Assembly: GCA_051657245.1 (NCBI GenBank)
Contig: JBOFKI010000073.1
Span: 1-13,833 of the forward strand
Direction of reading: 5' to 3'
From: JBOFFI01 sp051657245
GTDB taxonomy: Bacteria > Pseudomonadota > Alphaproteobacteria > Holosporales > JBOFFI01
Length of the DNA: 13,833 nucleotides
Shown here: in pieces, positions 1-8,175 of the stretch
Layout: each line of letters opens with the position of its first letter
Numbering within the stretch: the stretch's first letter is position 1
The notes under the pieces: model-generated
The model's input: only the letters and a program-made list of their open reading frames with translations
The model's database searches: none
What the model was told of the DNA's origin: nothing
Position numbers and translations under genes: made by a program

Positions 1-1
1 C

Positions 2-664
2 TTTTCAGTTCAAGAAGGGCCTGATATTGAGGATGAGTTTCACAATTTTACCGCTCTCAACATTCCACCTCATCACCCTGCCAGGGCCGAGCAAGATACG
101 TTTTATCTCCCTGATTCTCCTGATGGCAAGCAGATGTTGCTGCGAACCCATACGTCCCCCGTTCAGATTCGTACCATGCTCCAGCAAAAACCACCCCTCC
201 GGTTTATCGCGCCGGGCAAGGTATACCGCTGTGATGATGACCCCACCCATGCCCCTATGTTTCACCAAGTTGAAGGGGTTGTGCTGGAGCCGGGCATTCA
301 CATGGGCCATTTGAAAGGGTGCTTAGAGGCATTTTGTCGCGCTTTTTTTGAGAAAGAGACCTTGGCCCTTCGGTTTCGCCCCGGGTTTTTCCCCTTCACG
401 GAGCCTTCCGCAGAGGTCGATCTGCTGTGTGACCGCCAGGGAGCGCAGCTCAAGATTGGCGAAGGAAGCGATTGGTTGGAGGTTTTGGGCTGTGGCATGG
501 TTCACCCTACTGTTTTAACTAATGTAGGGGTTGACCCAGCCCAGCATCAAGGTTTTGCCTTTGGGATGGGGGTCGAGCGTTTGGCAATGCTAAAATATGG
601 CATTGGGGATTTAAGACGCTTTTTTGAAAATGACCAACGTTGGTTGGCCCATTATGGATTTTAG
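2..664 (+). CDS. pheS: Phenylalanyl-tRNA synthetase alpha subunit, 5'-truncated by window edge
   Basis: This is the catalytic subunit of the alpha2-beta2 cytoplasmic enzyme that charges tRNA-Phe with phenylalanine. The frame is open from base 2 and encodes 220 residues up to TAG. Full-length family members have roughly 330-360, so about the first third (the N-terminal coiled coil that contacts tRNA) lies outside the window. Visible class II synthetase signatures are EGPDIEDEFHNFTALNIP near the start, the HHPARAEQDTFY segment, THTSPVQIRTM, motif 2 around GKVYRCDDDPTHAPMFHQVEG, and motif 3 in GMGVERLAMLKYGIGDLRRF near the C-terminus. The C-terminus ends at HYGF, as is usual. pheT follows after 12 nt on the same strand, which supports one transcript. 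Start codon, promoter and any attenuator are not in view. Confidence 0.97.
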   Translation, partial: FSVQEGPDIEDEFHNFTALNIPPHHPARAEQDTFYLPDSPDGKQMLLRTHTSPVQIRTMLQQKPPLRFIAPGKVYRCDDDPTHAPMFHQVEGVVLEPGIHMGHLKGCLEAFCRAFFEKETLALRFRPGFFPFTEPSAEVDLLCDRQGAQLKIGEGSDWLEVLGCGMVHPTVLTNVGVDPAQHQGFAFGMGVERLAMLKYGIGDLRRFFENDQRWLAHYGF

Positions 665-676
665 GATTGAGATACG

Positions 677-3121
677 ATGAAATTCACCCTGTCCTGGTTG
701 AAAGAGCACTTAGAAACAGATTCTTCCCTTGAAGCCATCACTGAAGCCCTCACCCGCCTTGGGTTGGTAGTGGCAGCTGTAGAAGACCCTTCCCTGAAGT
801 GGGGCGCCTTTCGGGTTGCCCAGATTGTGGCGGTAGCACCTCACCCCCAAGCAGACCGCCTCCAGGTTTGTTCCGTCCAAACGAGCCCAGGGGGCCTGAT
901 GCTTCAGGTGGTCTGCGGCGCTCCTAATGCGCGGGCTGGCTTGAAGAGCATTTTGGCCCTGCCGGGGGATGTTATCCCGGAAACCGGGCAAATCCTTAAA
1001 AAAGGGAAGATTCGTGGCGTTGAAAGTGAAGGCATGCTGTGCGCTTATGATGAACTCTTGGCTGAGGACCACAAGCCGCCCCAAGCACCAGATGGTATTA
1101 TCGAAATAGAGGACTGCTTTCCCGTGGGGACCCCCTTGGTGGACATGATCGGGATTAATGATCCGGTGATCGAAATTGAAGTGACCCCAAACCGTGGGGA
1201 TGCTCTGGGTGTGCGAGGCATTGCAAGAGATCTTGCAGCCTGCGGCGTGGGCAGGTTGAAGCCGTTTGTGGGTCTGGACGAAGCCTTGAAGCTCCAGCAA
1301 GGCAACAGCCTCGTAGCCCTCAGCCCAGAAGCCCAAAACGGCTGTCGCTTGTTTGCGGCTTGTCGCATCCAAGGGGTTCATAATGGGCCAAGCCCCGCCT
1401 GGCTTCAAGGGCGTCTCAAAGCCATTGGTCTGAATCCTATTTCCGCCTTGGTGGATATCACCAATTATCTCGCCTATGACCTGGGGCGCCCCCTTCATGT
1501 GTTTGATGCAGATCGCTTGCAGCTTCCTTTGACGGTGGGGCTTTCGAAGCCAGGGGAAGTTTTGGAAGCTTTAGATGACAAAACCTACACCCTCCCGGAA
1601 GGCTTGTTGGTGATTCGTGACGCCAGCGAGCAGGTGCACTCCCTGGCAGGAGTGATGGGCGCTTCTCTTTCAAGCTGCACCCTGGAAACTACCCATATTC
1701 TCCTGGAATCTGCCTTTTTTGATCCCTTTTTTGTCGGCGAAAGCGGGAAGACAACGGGCATCCACAGTGATGCTCGAGCGCGTTTTGAGCGCGGCGCTGA
1801 TCCTGAGCTTGTGCTTCCGGGACTTCAACATGCTGTGGCTTTGATTCAATCCCTGTGCGGCGGAACCATTCAAGAATCCTGGGTAACAGGAGAAGCACCC
1901 CAACAAGAGCTCCAACCGCATATAAGGCTTTCCAAAGCTATGCTGGAGGCGATCAGCGGTATACAGCCCGATCCCGACCAAATCACCTTAATCCTGGAAA
2001 AGCTGGGCTTTTCCCCTGTTCACCATCCGGAAGCGGGTGGATTTTGGGATGTTTACGTTCCCTCCTGGCGCTTTGACGTCTCCCTCCCCCAGGATGTGGT
2101 GGAAGAAGTTGTGCGGGTTTTGGGGTATGATCACATTCCCTCTGTGCCCCTTCCTCTGAAGGCGCCTACCCGTCCCCCTTCATCAGAGCTTGCTCTAGAA
2201 AAGATGTGTGAAGCGCTTGTTTCCCAGGGGTTTTATGAAACGGTGACCTGGTCTTTTTTGTCCCTGCCAAAGGCGCAGCTTTTTGGAGGGGGAACGCCTT
2301 CCCTCCAGATCAGCAACCCCATCAGCCGGGAATTGGCGGTGATGCGTCCCTCTCTCTTTCCCCATTTGCTGGACCTCGTGGGATATCACGGAAAACGTAG
2401 CCTTGCTTGCGCCCCTGTGTTTGAAATAAGCCCTCGCTATCAGGGGGTTCAGCCTCAAGATCAACAAAACTGCCTGGCCGGGGTTGTTCCTTTTGTTGCA
2501 GAGCGCCACTGGAAGCATCCCCCGGCGCCGGGTGTGTTTGACCTCAAAGGAACTGTTTTAAACCTTCTAGAGGCTTGGGGAATCAAAACGAAAACGCTAC
2601 AGTGTGAAACGGGAACATTCAGCTGGTTTCACCCAGGACGCCAAGGCGTGCTAAAGCAAGGCCCAAAAATCTTGGCATCGTTTGGAGAGTTTCACCCCAC
2701 CGTTTTGAAGACCCATGGGCTTGTGGAACGTTGTGGTGGCTTTGAGCTTCATCTGGATCAGCTTCCACCACGCAAGCAACCGGCTGGAAAAACAGCGCCT
2801 GTGCTCTCAGTCTATCAACCCGTAAGCCAAGATTTTGCGTTTGTGGCCGATACACATTTGCCCATTGAAAAGCTGCTCAAAACGATTGAGAAAGCTAGCG
2901 GTCCATGCTTAACCGCCTTGCAGGTATTTGACGTGTTTGAAGATGCTGATGTACTTGGGATTGGGAAGAAATCCGTGGCCTTGCGGGTGACGTGGCAGTC
3001 TGCCCAGGGGACCCTAGCAGAGGCTGACATCGCATCCCTCAGAGCCCAGCTCTTAGCCCAGGTTTATCAAGCAACTCAAGCCACCTTACGAGACGATGGG
3101 GTAAAGGAAACACCCGTATGA
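677..3121 (+). CDS. pheT: Phenylalanyl-tRNA synthetase beta subunit
   Basis: This is the 814-aa beta subunit of PheRS, a normal length for the long bacterial form. It binds tRNA and carries the domain that removes wrongly charged tyrosine. In order the sequence shows an N-terminal MKFTLSWLKEHL segment, an EMAP-like OB-fold tRNA-binding domain (about residues 40-150, with FRVAQIVAVAPHPQADRLQV), the B3/B4 editing region after the TPNRGDALGVRGIARDLA stretch, the B5 domain in the middle, a catalytic-like core, and a C-terminal ferredoxin-fold anticodon-binding domain from about residue 710 (QPVSQDFAFV). The ATG at 677 has AGGA upstream at a workable distance and begins the canonical N-terminus. 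The stop codon overlaps the lepA start in ATGA, so the two genes are probably translationally coupled. Nothing is truncated. Confidence 0.98.
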   Translation: MKFTLSWLKEHLETDSSLEAITEALTRLGLVVAAVEDPSLKWGAFRVAQIVAVAPHPQADRLQVCSVQTSPGGLMLQVVCGAPNARAGLKSILALPGDVIPETGQILKKGKIRGVESEGMLCAYDELLAEDHKPPQAPDGIIEIEDCFPVGTPLVDMIGINDPVIEIEVTPNRGDALGVRGIARDLAACGVGRLKPFVGLDEALKLQQGNSLVALSPEAQNGCRLFAACRIQGVHNGPSPAWLQGRLKAIGLNPISALVDITNYLAYDLGRPLHVFDADRLQLPLTVGLSKPGEVLEALDDKTYTLPEGLLVIRDASEQVHSLAGVMGASLSSCTLETTHILLESAFFDPFFVGESGKTTGIHSDARARFERGADPELVLPGLQHAVALIQSLCGGTIQESWVTGEAPQQELQPHIRLSKAMLEAISGIQPDPDQITLILEKLGFSPVHHPEAGGFWDVYVPSWRFDVSLPQDVVEEVVRVLGYDHIPSVPLPLKAPTRPPSSELALEKMCEALVSQGFYETVTWSFLSLPKAQLFGGGTPSLQISNPISRELAVMRPSLFPHLLDLVGYHGKRSLACAPVFEISPRYQGVQPQDQQNCLAGVVPFVAERHWKHPPAPGVFDLKGTVLNLLEAWGIKTKTLQCETGTFSWFHPGRQGVLKQGPKILASFGEFHPTVLKTHGLVERCGGFELHLDQLPPRKQPAGKTAPVLSVYQPVSQDFAFVADTHLPIEKLLKTIEKASGPCLTALQVFDVFEDADVLGIGKKSVALRVTWQSAQGTLAEADIASLRAQLLAQVYQATQATLRDDGVKETPV

Positions 3122-4926
3122 CGACCTATGAAACCTCCCATATCCGCAATTTTGCAATCATTGCGCACATCGACCATGGTAAATCAACCCTTGCGGATCG
3201 GCTGATTGAAGCTTGCGGGGGGCTGGAGAGCCGCGAGCTAAAAGAGCAAGTTTTAGATAATATGGATATAGAGCGGGAGCGCGGCATCACCATCAAAGCT
3301 CAAACCGTTCGCCTTACCTATCAAGCCCATGACGGACAAACCTATCAGCTTAATCTGATGGATACCCCCGGCCATGTAGACTTTGCCTATGAGGTGAGCA
3401 GATCTTTAGCAGCCTGTGAGGGCTCCCTGCTAGTAGTAGACGCAAGCCAAGGGGTGGAAGCCCAAACCATGGCCAATGTCTATCAGGCCATTGATAATAA
3501 TCACGAGATTATCCCCGTTTTAAACAAGGCAGACTTGCCTGCGGCAGATCCTGACCGGGTCAAGGCACAGATTGAGGATGTCATTGGCCTGGATACCTCA
3601 GACGCATTGCTTATTTCTGCCAAAACGGGTCTTGGCATTCGGGATGTGTTAGAAGCCATTGTGCAGCGCTTGCCCGCCCCCACGGGAAATCTGGAAGCGC
3701 CTCTGCAGGCGCTCTTGGTAGACAGCTGGTATGACCCCTACCTGGGGGTTGTTTTGTTGATCCGGGTACGGGAAGGGAAAATTTACCAAGGTCTACCCAT
3801 CAAGATGATGGCAACGGGCGGACATTATATCGTAGAACAAGTGGGGGTCTTCACCCCAAAGAAGCAGAAATTGGAATTTCTGGGCCCCGGTGAAATGGGC
3901 TATATGATTGCCGGCATTAAGCACGTGGCAGACTGTCAGGTGGGGGATACCATCACGGGAGAAAAAAACCCAACGCCTCAGCCGCTCCCTGGGTTTAAGC
4001 CCAGTGTGCCTGTTGTTTTTTGCGGCCTTTTCCCTTCCGAATCCAGCGAATTTGAACCGCTGCGGGAGAGCTTGAGCAAACTTCGTTTAAATGACGCAAG
4101 TTTTGTTTTTGAGCCTGAAAGCTCTGCCGCCCTGGGGTTTGGGTTCCGCTGTGGGTTTCTTGGGTTGCTTCACCTGGAGATTATCCAAGAGCGTCTAGAG
4201 CGTGAATTTAATTTAGACCTCGTCACCACCGCCCCCAGTGTCATTTACCGTGTTCATCTGAAGAATGGTCAAGTGCTCGAGCTGCATAATCCCACAGATA
4301 TGCCAGATGTGGTGAAGATTGATCGCATTGAAGAACCTTGGATCAAAGCCACCATCTTTGTACCTGACACCTATTTGGGAGCTGTGCTTTCTCTGTGCAC
4401 TGACCGCCGCGGGGTTCAGCAAGAGCTGACCTATGTAGGCGGAAGGGTGATGTTGGTTTACCAATTGCCCCTCAATGAGATTGTGTTTGATTTTTACGAT
4501 CGCCTCAAGTCTATCAGCCGTGGTTATGCAAGCTTTGACTATCAAATGGATCACTATGAAGAAGGCGATTTGGTGAAACTCTCCATCATGGTGAATGGAG
4601 ACCCGGTGGATGCTCTTTCTTGTATGGTCCACCGTTCCCACGCGGAGAGCCGAGGACGCGGGCTTTGTATGCGTTTGAAAGACCTCATCCCTAGACAGCT
4701 GTTTAAAATTGCGCTCCAAGCCTCCATTGGAGGAAAAATTGTCGCTCGAGAAACTATCTCAGCCCTCAGAAAAGACGTGACGGCAAAATGCTATGGCGGA
4801 GACATCAGCCGTAAGCGAAAATTGCTGGAGAAGCAAAAGGAAGGCAAAAAGCGCATGCGTCAATTTGGCAGCGTAGAGATTCCCCAATCTGCATTCCTTG
4901 CAGCCCTCAAAGGACAAGACGATTAG
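3118..4926 (+). CDS. lepA: Elongation factor 4 (LepA), ribosome-associated GTPase
   Basis: LepA/EF4 is a translational GTPase that acts on the ribosome, with roles reported in back-translocation and in initiation or 30S assembly. The 602-aa length is typical. GTPase motifs are in place: the P-loop AHIDHGKST at residues 16-24, the switch I stretch RERGITIKAQT from residue 53, DTPGH at 82-86, NKAD at 136-139, and SAKTG afterwards. EF-G-like domains II, III and V follow. The C-terminal domain unique to LepA is intact (GGKIVARETISALRKDVTAKC then YGGDISRKRKLLEKQKEGKK). There is no EF-G domain IV, which separates it from EF-G. The ATG at 3118 overlaps the pheT stop by 4 nt and has AAGGAA upstream. 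It is the last gene of its unit and faces the cyd operon convergently. Confidence 0.98.
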   Translation: MTTYETSHIRNFAIIAHIDHGKSTLADRLIEACGGLESRELKEQVLDNMDIERERGITIKAQTVRLTYQAHDGQTYQLNLMDTPGHVDFAYEVSRSLAACEGSLLVVDASQGVEAQTMANVYQAIDNNHEIIPVLNKADLPAADPDRVKAQIEDVIGLDTSDALLISAKTGLGIRDVLEAIVQRLPAPTGNLEAPLQALLVDSWYDPYLGVVLLIRVREGKIYQGLPIKMMATGGHYIVEQVGVFTPKKQKLEFLGPGEMGYMIAGIKHVADCQVGDTITGEKNPTPQPLPGFKPSVPVVFCGLFPSESSEFEPLRESLSKLRLNDASFVFEPESSAALGFGFRCGFLGLLHLEIIQERLEREFNLDLVTTAPSVIYRVHLKNGQVLELHNPTDMPDVVKIDRIEEPWIKATIFVPDTYLGAVLSLCTDRRGVQQELTYVGGRVMLVYQLPLNEIVFDFYDRLKSISRGYASFDYQMDHYEEGDLVKLSIMVNGDPVDALSCMVHRSHAESRGRGLCMRLKDLIPRQLFKIALQASIGGKIVARETISALRKDVTAKCYGGDISRKRKLLEKQKEGKKRMRQFGSVEIPQSAFLAALKGQDD

Positions 4927-4927
4927 G

Positions 4928-4972
4928 AAGCAAAAGCGATGCTTTGTGGCAAACAAGCCTATTGCTTTTTTT
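4928..4972 (+). terminator. Candidate intrinsic terminator after lepA
   Basis: Just past the lepA stop, AAGCAA (4928-4933) can pair with TTGCTT (4962-4967), and a run of seven T (4966-4972) follows directly. A small inner hairpin AAAGC-GAT-GCTTT (4933-4945) lies inside. A competing fold is GGCAAA (4948-4953) with TTTGCC (4970-4975) around AAGC/GCTT. The outer stem is AT-rich and the loop long, so efficiency is uncertain, but position and T-run fit termination of pheST-lepA. Confidence 0.45.
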
Positions 4973-5018
4973 GCCCTTCCCCGCACCACCCCCCCTTTTG
5001 TCAGACACGTTCTATAGC

Positions 5019-5043
5019 CCCCAGCCTCACTCATTGGCTGGGG
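5019..5043. terminator. GC-rich hairpin at the convergent lepA/cydX junction, enclosing the cydX stop
   Basis: CCCCAGCC (5019-5026) and GGCTGGGG (5036-5043) form a perfect 8-bp stem with a 9-nt loop. The cydX stop codon (5027-5029) is the edge of that loop. Neither strand has an immediate T-run after it, so it is not a classic intrinsic terminator. It may act as a transcript-end stabiliser, or as a pause site between the two converging units. Confidence 0.4.
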
Positions 5044-5179
5044 TGGGGTGTTTCTTTGGGGAAAAACCTCTTCCTGCAGGAAATTTTTTATTCATCTCTC
5101 TAAATTCTACCCATATGGCGTTGATAATGCCCACGGCACACGCAAACCCAAGGCCCAACACCCACGTAAAATACCACAT
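5027..5179 (-). CDS. cydX: Cytochrome bd oxidase small subunit CydX
   Basis: This 50-aa protein starts MWYFTWVLGLGFACAVG and continues IINAIWVEFRE. That matches the CydX/YbgT pattern of E. coli position by position: W2, Y3, F4, W6, G9, A13, C14, G17, I19, A21 and E25 all align. In known enzymes CydX is a single transmembrane helix packed against CydA that stabilises the haem centres. Here the helix spans about residues 5-24 and is followed by a basic, proline-containing tail (about 25 residues) slightly longer than in E. coli. The ATG at 5179 has AAGGAG (5193-5188) 8 nt upstream. The gene lies 34 nt after cydB on the same strand, the standard place. It is so short that automated callers often miss it. 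Confidence 0.95.
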   Translation of the reverse strand: MWYFTWVLGLGFACAVGIINAIWVEFREMNKKFPAGRGFSPKKHPTPANE

Positions 5180-5213
5180 CACACATTCTCCTTCAAATCT
5201 GCTCTATTGATAG

Positions 5214-6356
5214 CTAATATTCTTCTTTTTCTTCCAACGTTTTGGGCGTTATCACCCCACGTAGTACACGATAAACCCACGCCGTATAGGCTAAAATGAT
5301 GGGTAAAAAGATACATGTCGCGATCAGCATCACCAAAAGGGTGTAGTGGCTGCTGGAGGCGTCCCAGATTACCAAGCTATGGCTGGGGTTTTCGGAAGAA
5401 GGCAAAAGGAAAGGGAATAGACTGATGCCCGCCGTTCCAAGAATTCCGACAATGCTGAAAGAACTACACACAAAAGCCAAAACAGAGCAAGAAGCAAGGC
5501 CAAAAATCATTCCCAAGATCACACATCCGTAAACAGAAATGGGAAACGCCCATGCCCACTGGTGTTGCTCATAAACTTTAAGCCATGCGCCCAATTCTCG
5601 AACAACCTCTTTATGTAAGGGATTGGAAGGGGCATCCCACGGCATAGCTGAGAGGAGATAATAGCCTTCCACAGAAGTTTGAAGTAAAAATCCTCCGATA
5701 GAGAAAACAACCAGCAGCAACAATCCTGAAACAATCAGGGATTTTTTTGCGCGCTGAAGCAATTCAGCCTCAGTTTTCATCAACAGGTAGGTGCTCCCCT
5801 GGAATAGGACGATAGCAACACTCACCACGCCGCACAGCAGGCTAAACGGTGTGAATAGCCCAAGGGTATCTCCTAAATAGTGTACCCGAAGGGTTTCATC
5901 AAAGACAAAGGGCGCACCTGTAAAAACATTTCCAAAGGCAACCCCTAAAACCAGGGCAGGACCAAATCCACCTAAAAAAATTACCCAGTCCCAAATGGAT
6001 CGCCAGAGGGGGGAGGGAAGCTTGCTTCGAAATTTAAACCCGACGGGGCGTAAAATAATGGTGAAGAGCGCTAAGCAAATAGCCAAGTAAAATCCAGAAA
6101 AAGATACTGCATAAACGTAAGGCCATGCAGCAAAACTGGCACCGGCTCCCAAAATCAACCATACTTGATTCCCTTCCCAAACGGGGTCAACGGAGCGAAT
6201 CAAAATGCGCCGCTCAATATCAGTCCGGCCTATCACAGGAAGCAACGTTGCAACCCCTAAATCAAAGCCGTCGAAAATTAAGAAACCCATCAGCAATATG
6301 CCCAACAAGGCCCACCAGATAAGGCGCAACGTTCCGAAATCTAAAAACTCAAACAT
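5214..6356 (-). CDS. cydB: Cytochrome bd quinol oxidase subunit II (CydB)
   Basis: CydB is the integral-membrane partner of CydA in the bd-type terminal oxidase, which oxidises quinol and reduces oxygen to water with high affinity. The product is 380 aa, almost exactly the E. coli size. Family landmarks are LRLIWWALLGILLMGFLIFD with DGFDLGV at the N-terminus, the WEGNQVWLI motif, AAWPYVYAVSFSGFY, RPVGFKFRSK, the SNPLHKEVVRELGAWL loop, and the final helix with IILAYTAWVYRVL followed by a charged tail. The protein is hydrophobic throughout, as expected for the nine-helix fold. The ATG at 6356 has a strong G-rich ribosome binding site (AAAGGGGGG). It sits 39 nt after cydA and 34 nt before cydX, so one transcript is likely. 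Confidence 0.98.
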   Translation of the reverse strand: MFEFLDFGTLRLIWWALLGILLMGFLIFDGFDLGVATLLPVIGRTDIERRILIRSVDPVWEGNQVWLILGAGASFAAWPYVYAVSFSGFYLAICLALFTIILRPVGFKFRSKLPSPLWRSIWDWVIFLGGFGPALVLGVAFGNVFTGAPFVFDETLRVHYLGDTLGLFTPFSLLCGVVSVAIVLFQGSTYLLMKTEAELLQRAKKSLIVSGLLLLVVFSIGGFLLQTSVEGYYLLSAMPWDAPSNPLHKEVVRELGAWLKVYEQHQWAWAFPISVYGCVILGMIFGLASCSVLAFVCSSFSIVGILGTAGISLFPFLLPSSENPSHSLVIWDASSSHYTLLVMLIATCIFLPIILAYTAWVYRVLRGVITPKTLEEKEEY

Positions 6357-6395
6357 AGAAGAGATCCCCCCTTTTGTGAATAATGTTAAGTACTG

Positions 6396-7922
6396 TTAGG
6401 CCAAAGTTTTGTCGGGGCCGCGGCGGATATATTTCACCATCAACGACACATCGACAATGGCAAGAATGGTGTAAAAGAGGGCAAAGGCAATGAGCGTCGT
6501 CAAAACGCTTTGCTCGCTTACTTGGGATGCGCTTAAAAATGTTGGTAAGATGCCGTCAATGGTCCAAGGTTGGCGCCCATGTTCTGCTACAAACCAGCCC
6601 ATTTCAGCCGCGATCCAGGGTAGAGGCAGGCTGAAGAGCGCAAGCCTTAAAAACCAGGGGTGCCGCGTGAATGCGTCTCGGGATGTGAGATAAAACGCGA
6701 ACCCAAAGAGCAGGATAAAGAAAAATCCACATCCCACCATGATGCGAAACGCAAAAAACAGGGGTAAAACGGAGGGGATCGTGTCTAGGGCAGCTTGCTT
6801 GATTTGCTCCGGAGTGGCTTTCAAAATATCGTGGGTATATTTCTTCAGCAACAAAGCATGCCCCAAGTCTTCACTTTTCTCAACCAGCAGTTTGCGAGAG
6901 GGAGCATCCGAAGGATTTTTTCGGGCTTTTTCTAGGGCGCGGTAAACCGCCAAACCTTTTTGGATACGTTTTTCAGTTTGCTTGACCAGATCGTGAATTC
7001 CCAAAATCTGTTTATCAAAAGAGCGTGTAGCGATCAGCCCCATAAGCCACGGAATTTCAATCTCATAATGGTTCGTTTGGGTTGTTTGGTCTGGGATCGC
7101 AAAAGCTGTAAAGGGTGCAGGTGCGGGCTTTGTCTCCCACATGGCTTCGATAGCTGCAATCTTCATCTGCTGTTGGTCCGTCAAGGTGTACCCGCTTTCA
7201 TCCCCCAACACCACGGCGGAGAGCGCTGCCGCAAGTCCAAAGCTCGCTGCCACTGCCATAGAACGTTTAGCAAAATCTACGTGTTTATTTCTCAGGAGGT
7301 AAAGAGAGGAAATGGCCAACACAAAAACAGCGCCTGTCACATAACCAGCGCTCACCGTGTGCACAAATTTTGATTGCGCCACAGGGTTGAACAAGACGTC
7401 ATAAAAAGAAGACAATTCCATCCGCAACGTCTCTGGATTAAAATGAGCCCCCACAGGATTTTGCATCCATCCATTTGCGACCAAAATCCACAAAGCAGAA
7501 AGATTACTACCAATAGCTAGAACCCAAGTCACGATAAGGTGAGCAAGGGGCGAAAGGCGTGTCCAGCCAAAGAAAAAAAGGCCTAGGAACGTTGCCTCTA
7601 GGAAAAAAGCCATCAACCCTTCGATGGCCAAGATAGAGCCAAAGACGTCCCCCACATAGTGGGAATAGTAGGCCCAGTTGGTGCCGAATTGAAACTCCAG
7701 GGGAACGCCTGTGCAAACGCCCATGGCAAAGTTGATTCCGAACAGAATGCCCCAAAATTGGGTCATCTTTTTCCAGATCTCTTGGCGCGTCATCACATAA
7801 ACGCTTTCCATAATGGCTAGGATAAACGAGAGCCCAAGGGTTAATGGAACAAACAGAAAATGATACATGGCTGTAAAAGCAAATTGCAGTCGCGAAAGAT
7901 CAACTGATCCAAGATCTATCAT
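6396..7922 (-). CDS. cydA: Cytochrome bd quinol oxidase subunit I (CydA)
   Basis: CydA carries the quinol site and all haems of the bd oxidase in the cytoplasmic membrane. The 508-aa protein keeps the known ligands and channel residues: H21 in AMYHFLF (E. coli H19), E101 and E109 in AIEGLMAFFLEATF (proton path), a histidine near 188 in KFVHTV, a methionine near 395 in AFRIMVGCGF, and the GWFVAEHGRQPW motif whose Glu binds haem b595. The segment between GDESGY and LPLFFAFRIM is as long as in E. coli, so this is the long Q-loop type, with KIAAIEAMWET and PAPAPFTAF retained. The ATG at 7922 has AAAGGGGG 8 nt upstream, inside the end of the preceding small gene, 2 nt away. Similarity to gammaproteobacterial CydA is strikingly high throughout. 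Confidence 0.98.
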   Translation of the reverse strand: MIDLGSVDLSRLQFAFTAMYHFLFVPLTLGLSFILAIMESVYVMTRQEIWKKMTQFWGILFGINFAMGVCTGVPLEFQFGTNWAYYSHYVGDVFGSILAIEGLMAFFLEATFLGLFFFGWTRLSPLAHLIVTWVLAIGSNLSALWILVANGWMQNPVGAHFNPETLRMELSSFYDVLFNPVAQSKFVHTVSAGYVTGAVFVLAISSLYLLRNKHVDFAKRSMAVAASFGLAAALSAVVLGDESGYTLTDQQQMKIAAIEAMWETKPAPAPFTAFAIPDQTTQTNHYEIEIPWLMGLIATRSFDKQILGIHDLVKQTEKRIQKGLAVYRALEKARKNPSDAPSRKLLVEKSEDLGHALLLKKYTHDILKATPEQIKQAALDTIPSVLPLFFAFRIMVGCGFFFILLFGFAFYLTSRDAFTRHPWFLRLALFSLPLPWIAAEMGWFVAEHGRQPWTIDGILPTFLSASQVSEQSVLTTLIAFALFYTILAIVDVSLMVKYIRRGPDKTLA

Positions 7923-7924
7923 CG

Positions 7925-8116
7925 TTAATTCCCCCTTTTTTTATCCGAAAACACGTGTCCTTGAAGGACTTGTGTTGTAACAAAAATTTTGTGATCCTTC
8001 ACACACAACCAGTAGATGGTGTATAACCCTGCCATTTTCAATAGAACCATGAGCAGAAGGCCCAGGCCCAGCGGGGTAAACCACCTTTCCATCAAACGGT
8101 TCGGTTTTTTTTCCAT
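7925..8116 (-). CDS. Small one-helix membrane protein leading the cyd operon, CydP-like
   Basis: A 63-aa frame ends 2 nt before cydA and carries the cydA ribosome binding site in its last codons, so the two are translated from one message. The product has a basic N-terminus (MEKKPNRLMERW), one predicted transmembrane helix (about residues 15-37, with LLLMVLLKMAGLYTIYW) containing an embedded lysine, and a short polar tail. This layout resembles the putative small oxidase subunit CydP that sits beside cydAB in several proteobacteria, but I assign it from memory of the pattern and its position, not from an alignment. I chose ATG 8116, preceded by GAGG at short spacing. GTG at 8125, three codons upstream in frame, is an alternative start. 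A different accessory or assembly protein is possible. Confidence 0.7.
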   Translation of the reverse strand: MEKKPNRLMERWFTPLGLGLLLMVLLKMAGLYTIYWLCVKDHKIFVTTQVLQGHVFSDKKRGN

Positions 8117-8158
8117 GAACCTCACTGTCCGTTTCTTTACCAGTTATTCGATTCAGAC

Positions 8159-8175
8159 TATGCCTGATTGGCATA
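8159..8175 (-). promoter_or_regulatory. Inverted repeat upstream of the cyd operon, possible operator
   Basis: TATGCC (8159-8164) and GGCATA (8170-8175) form a perfect 6-bp inverted repeat around a 5-nt centre, about 43 nt upstream of the CydP-like start. The 220-bp gap 8117-8336 between this gene and the tRNA holds nothing else that I can support. I could not pick a convincing sigma-70 promoter in it, although the cyd promoter should lie here. A binding site for a redox or oxygen regulator is one reading; chance is another. Confidence 0.3.

Noticed and set aside
710..1498. 262-aa minus-strand open frame inside pheT
   Set aside because: It is fully antisense to well-conserved pheT codons and has no family features; it is a by-product of GC-rich coding sequence.
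4213..4719. 168-aa minus-strand open frame inside lepA
   Set aside because: It is antisense to conserved LepA domains, with no recognisable motif.
4944..5299. Two plus-strand frames of 83-88 aa between lepA and cydB
   Set aside because: They are antisense to cydX and the cydB end; low-complexity composition and no family features.
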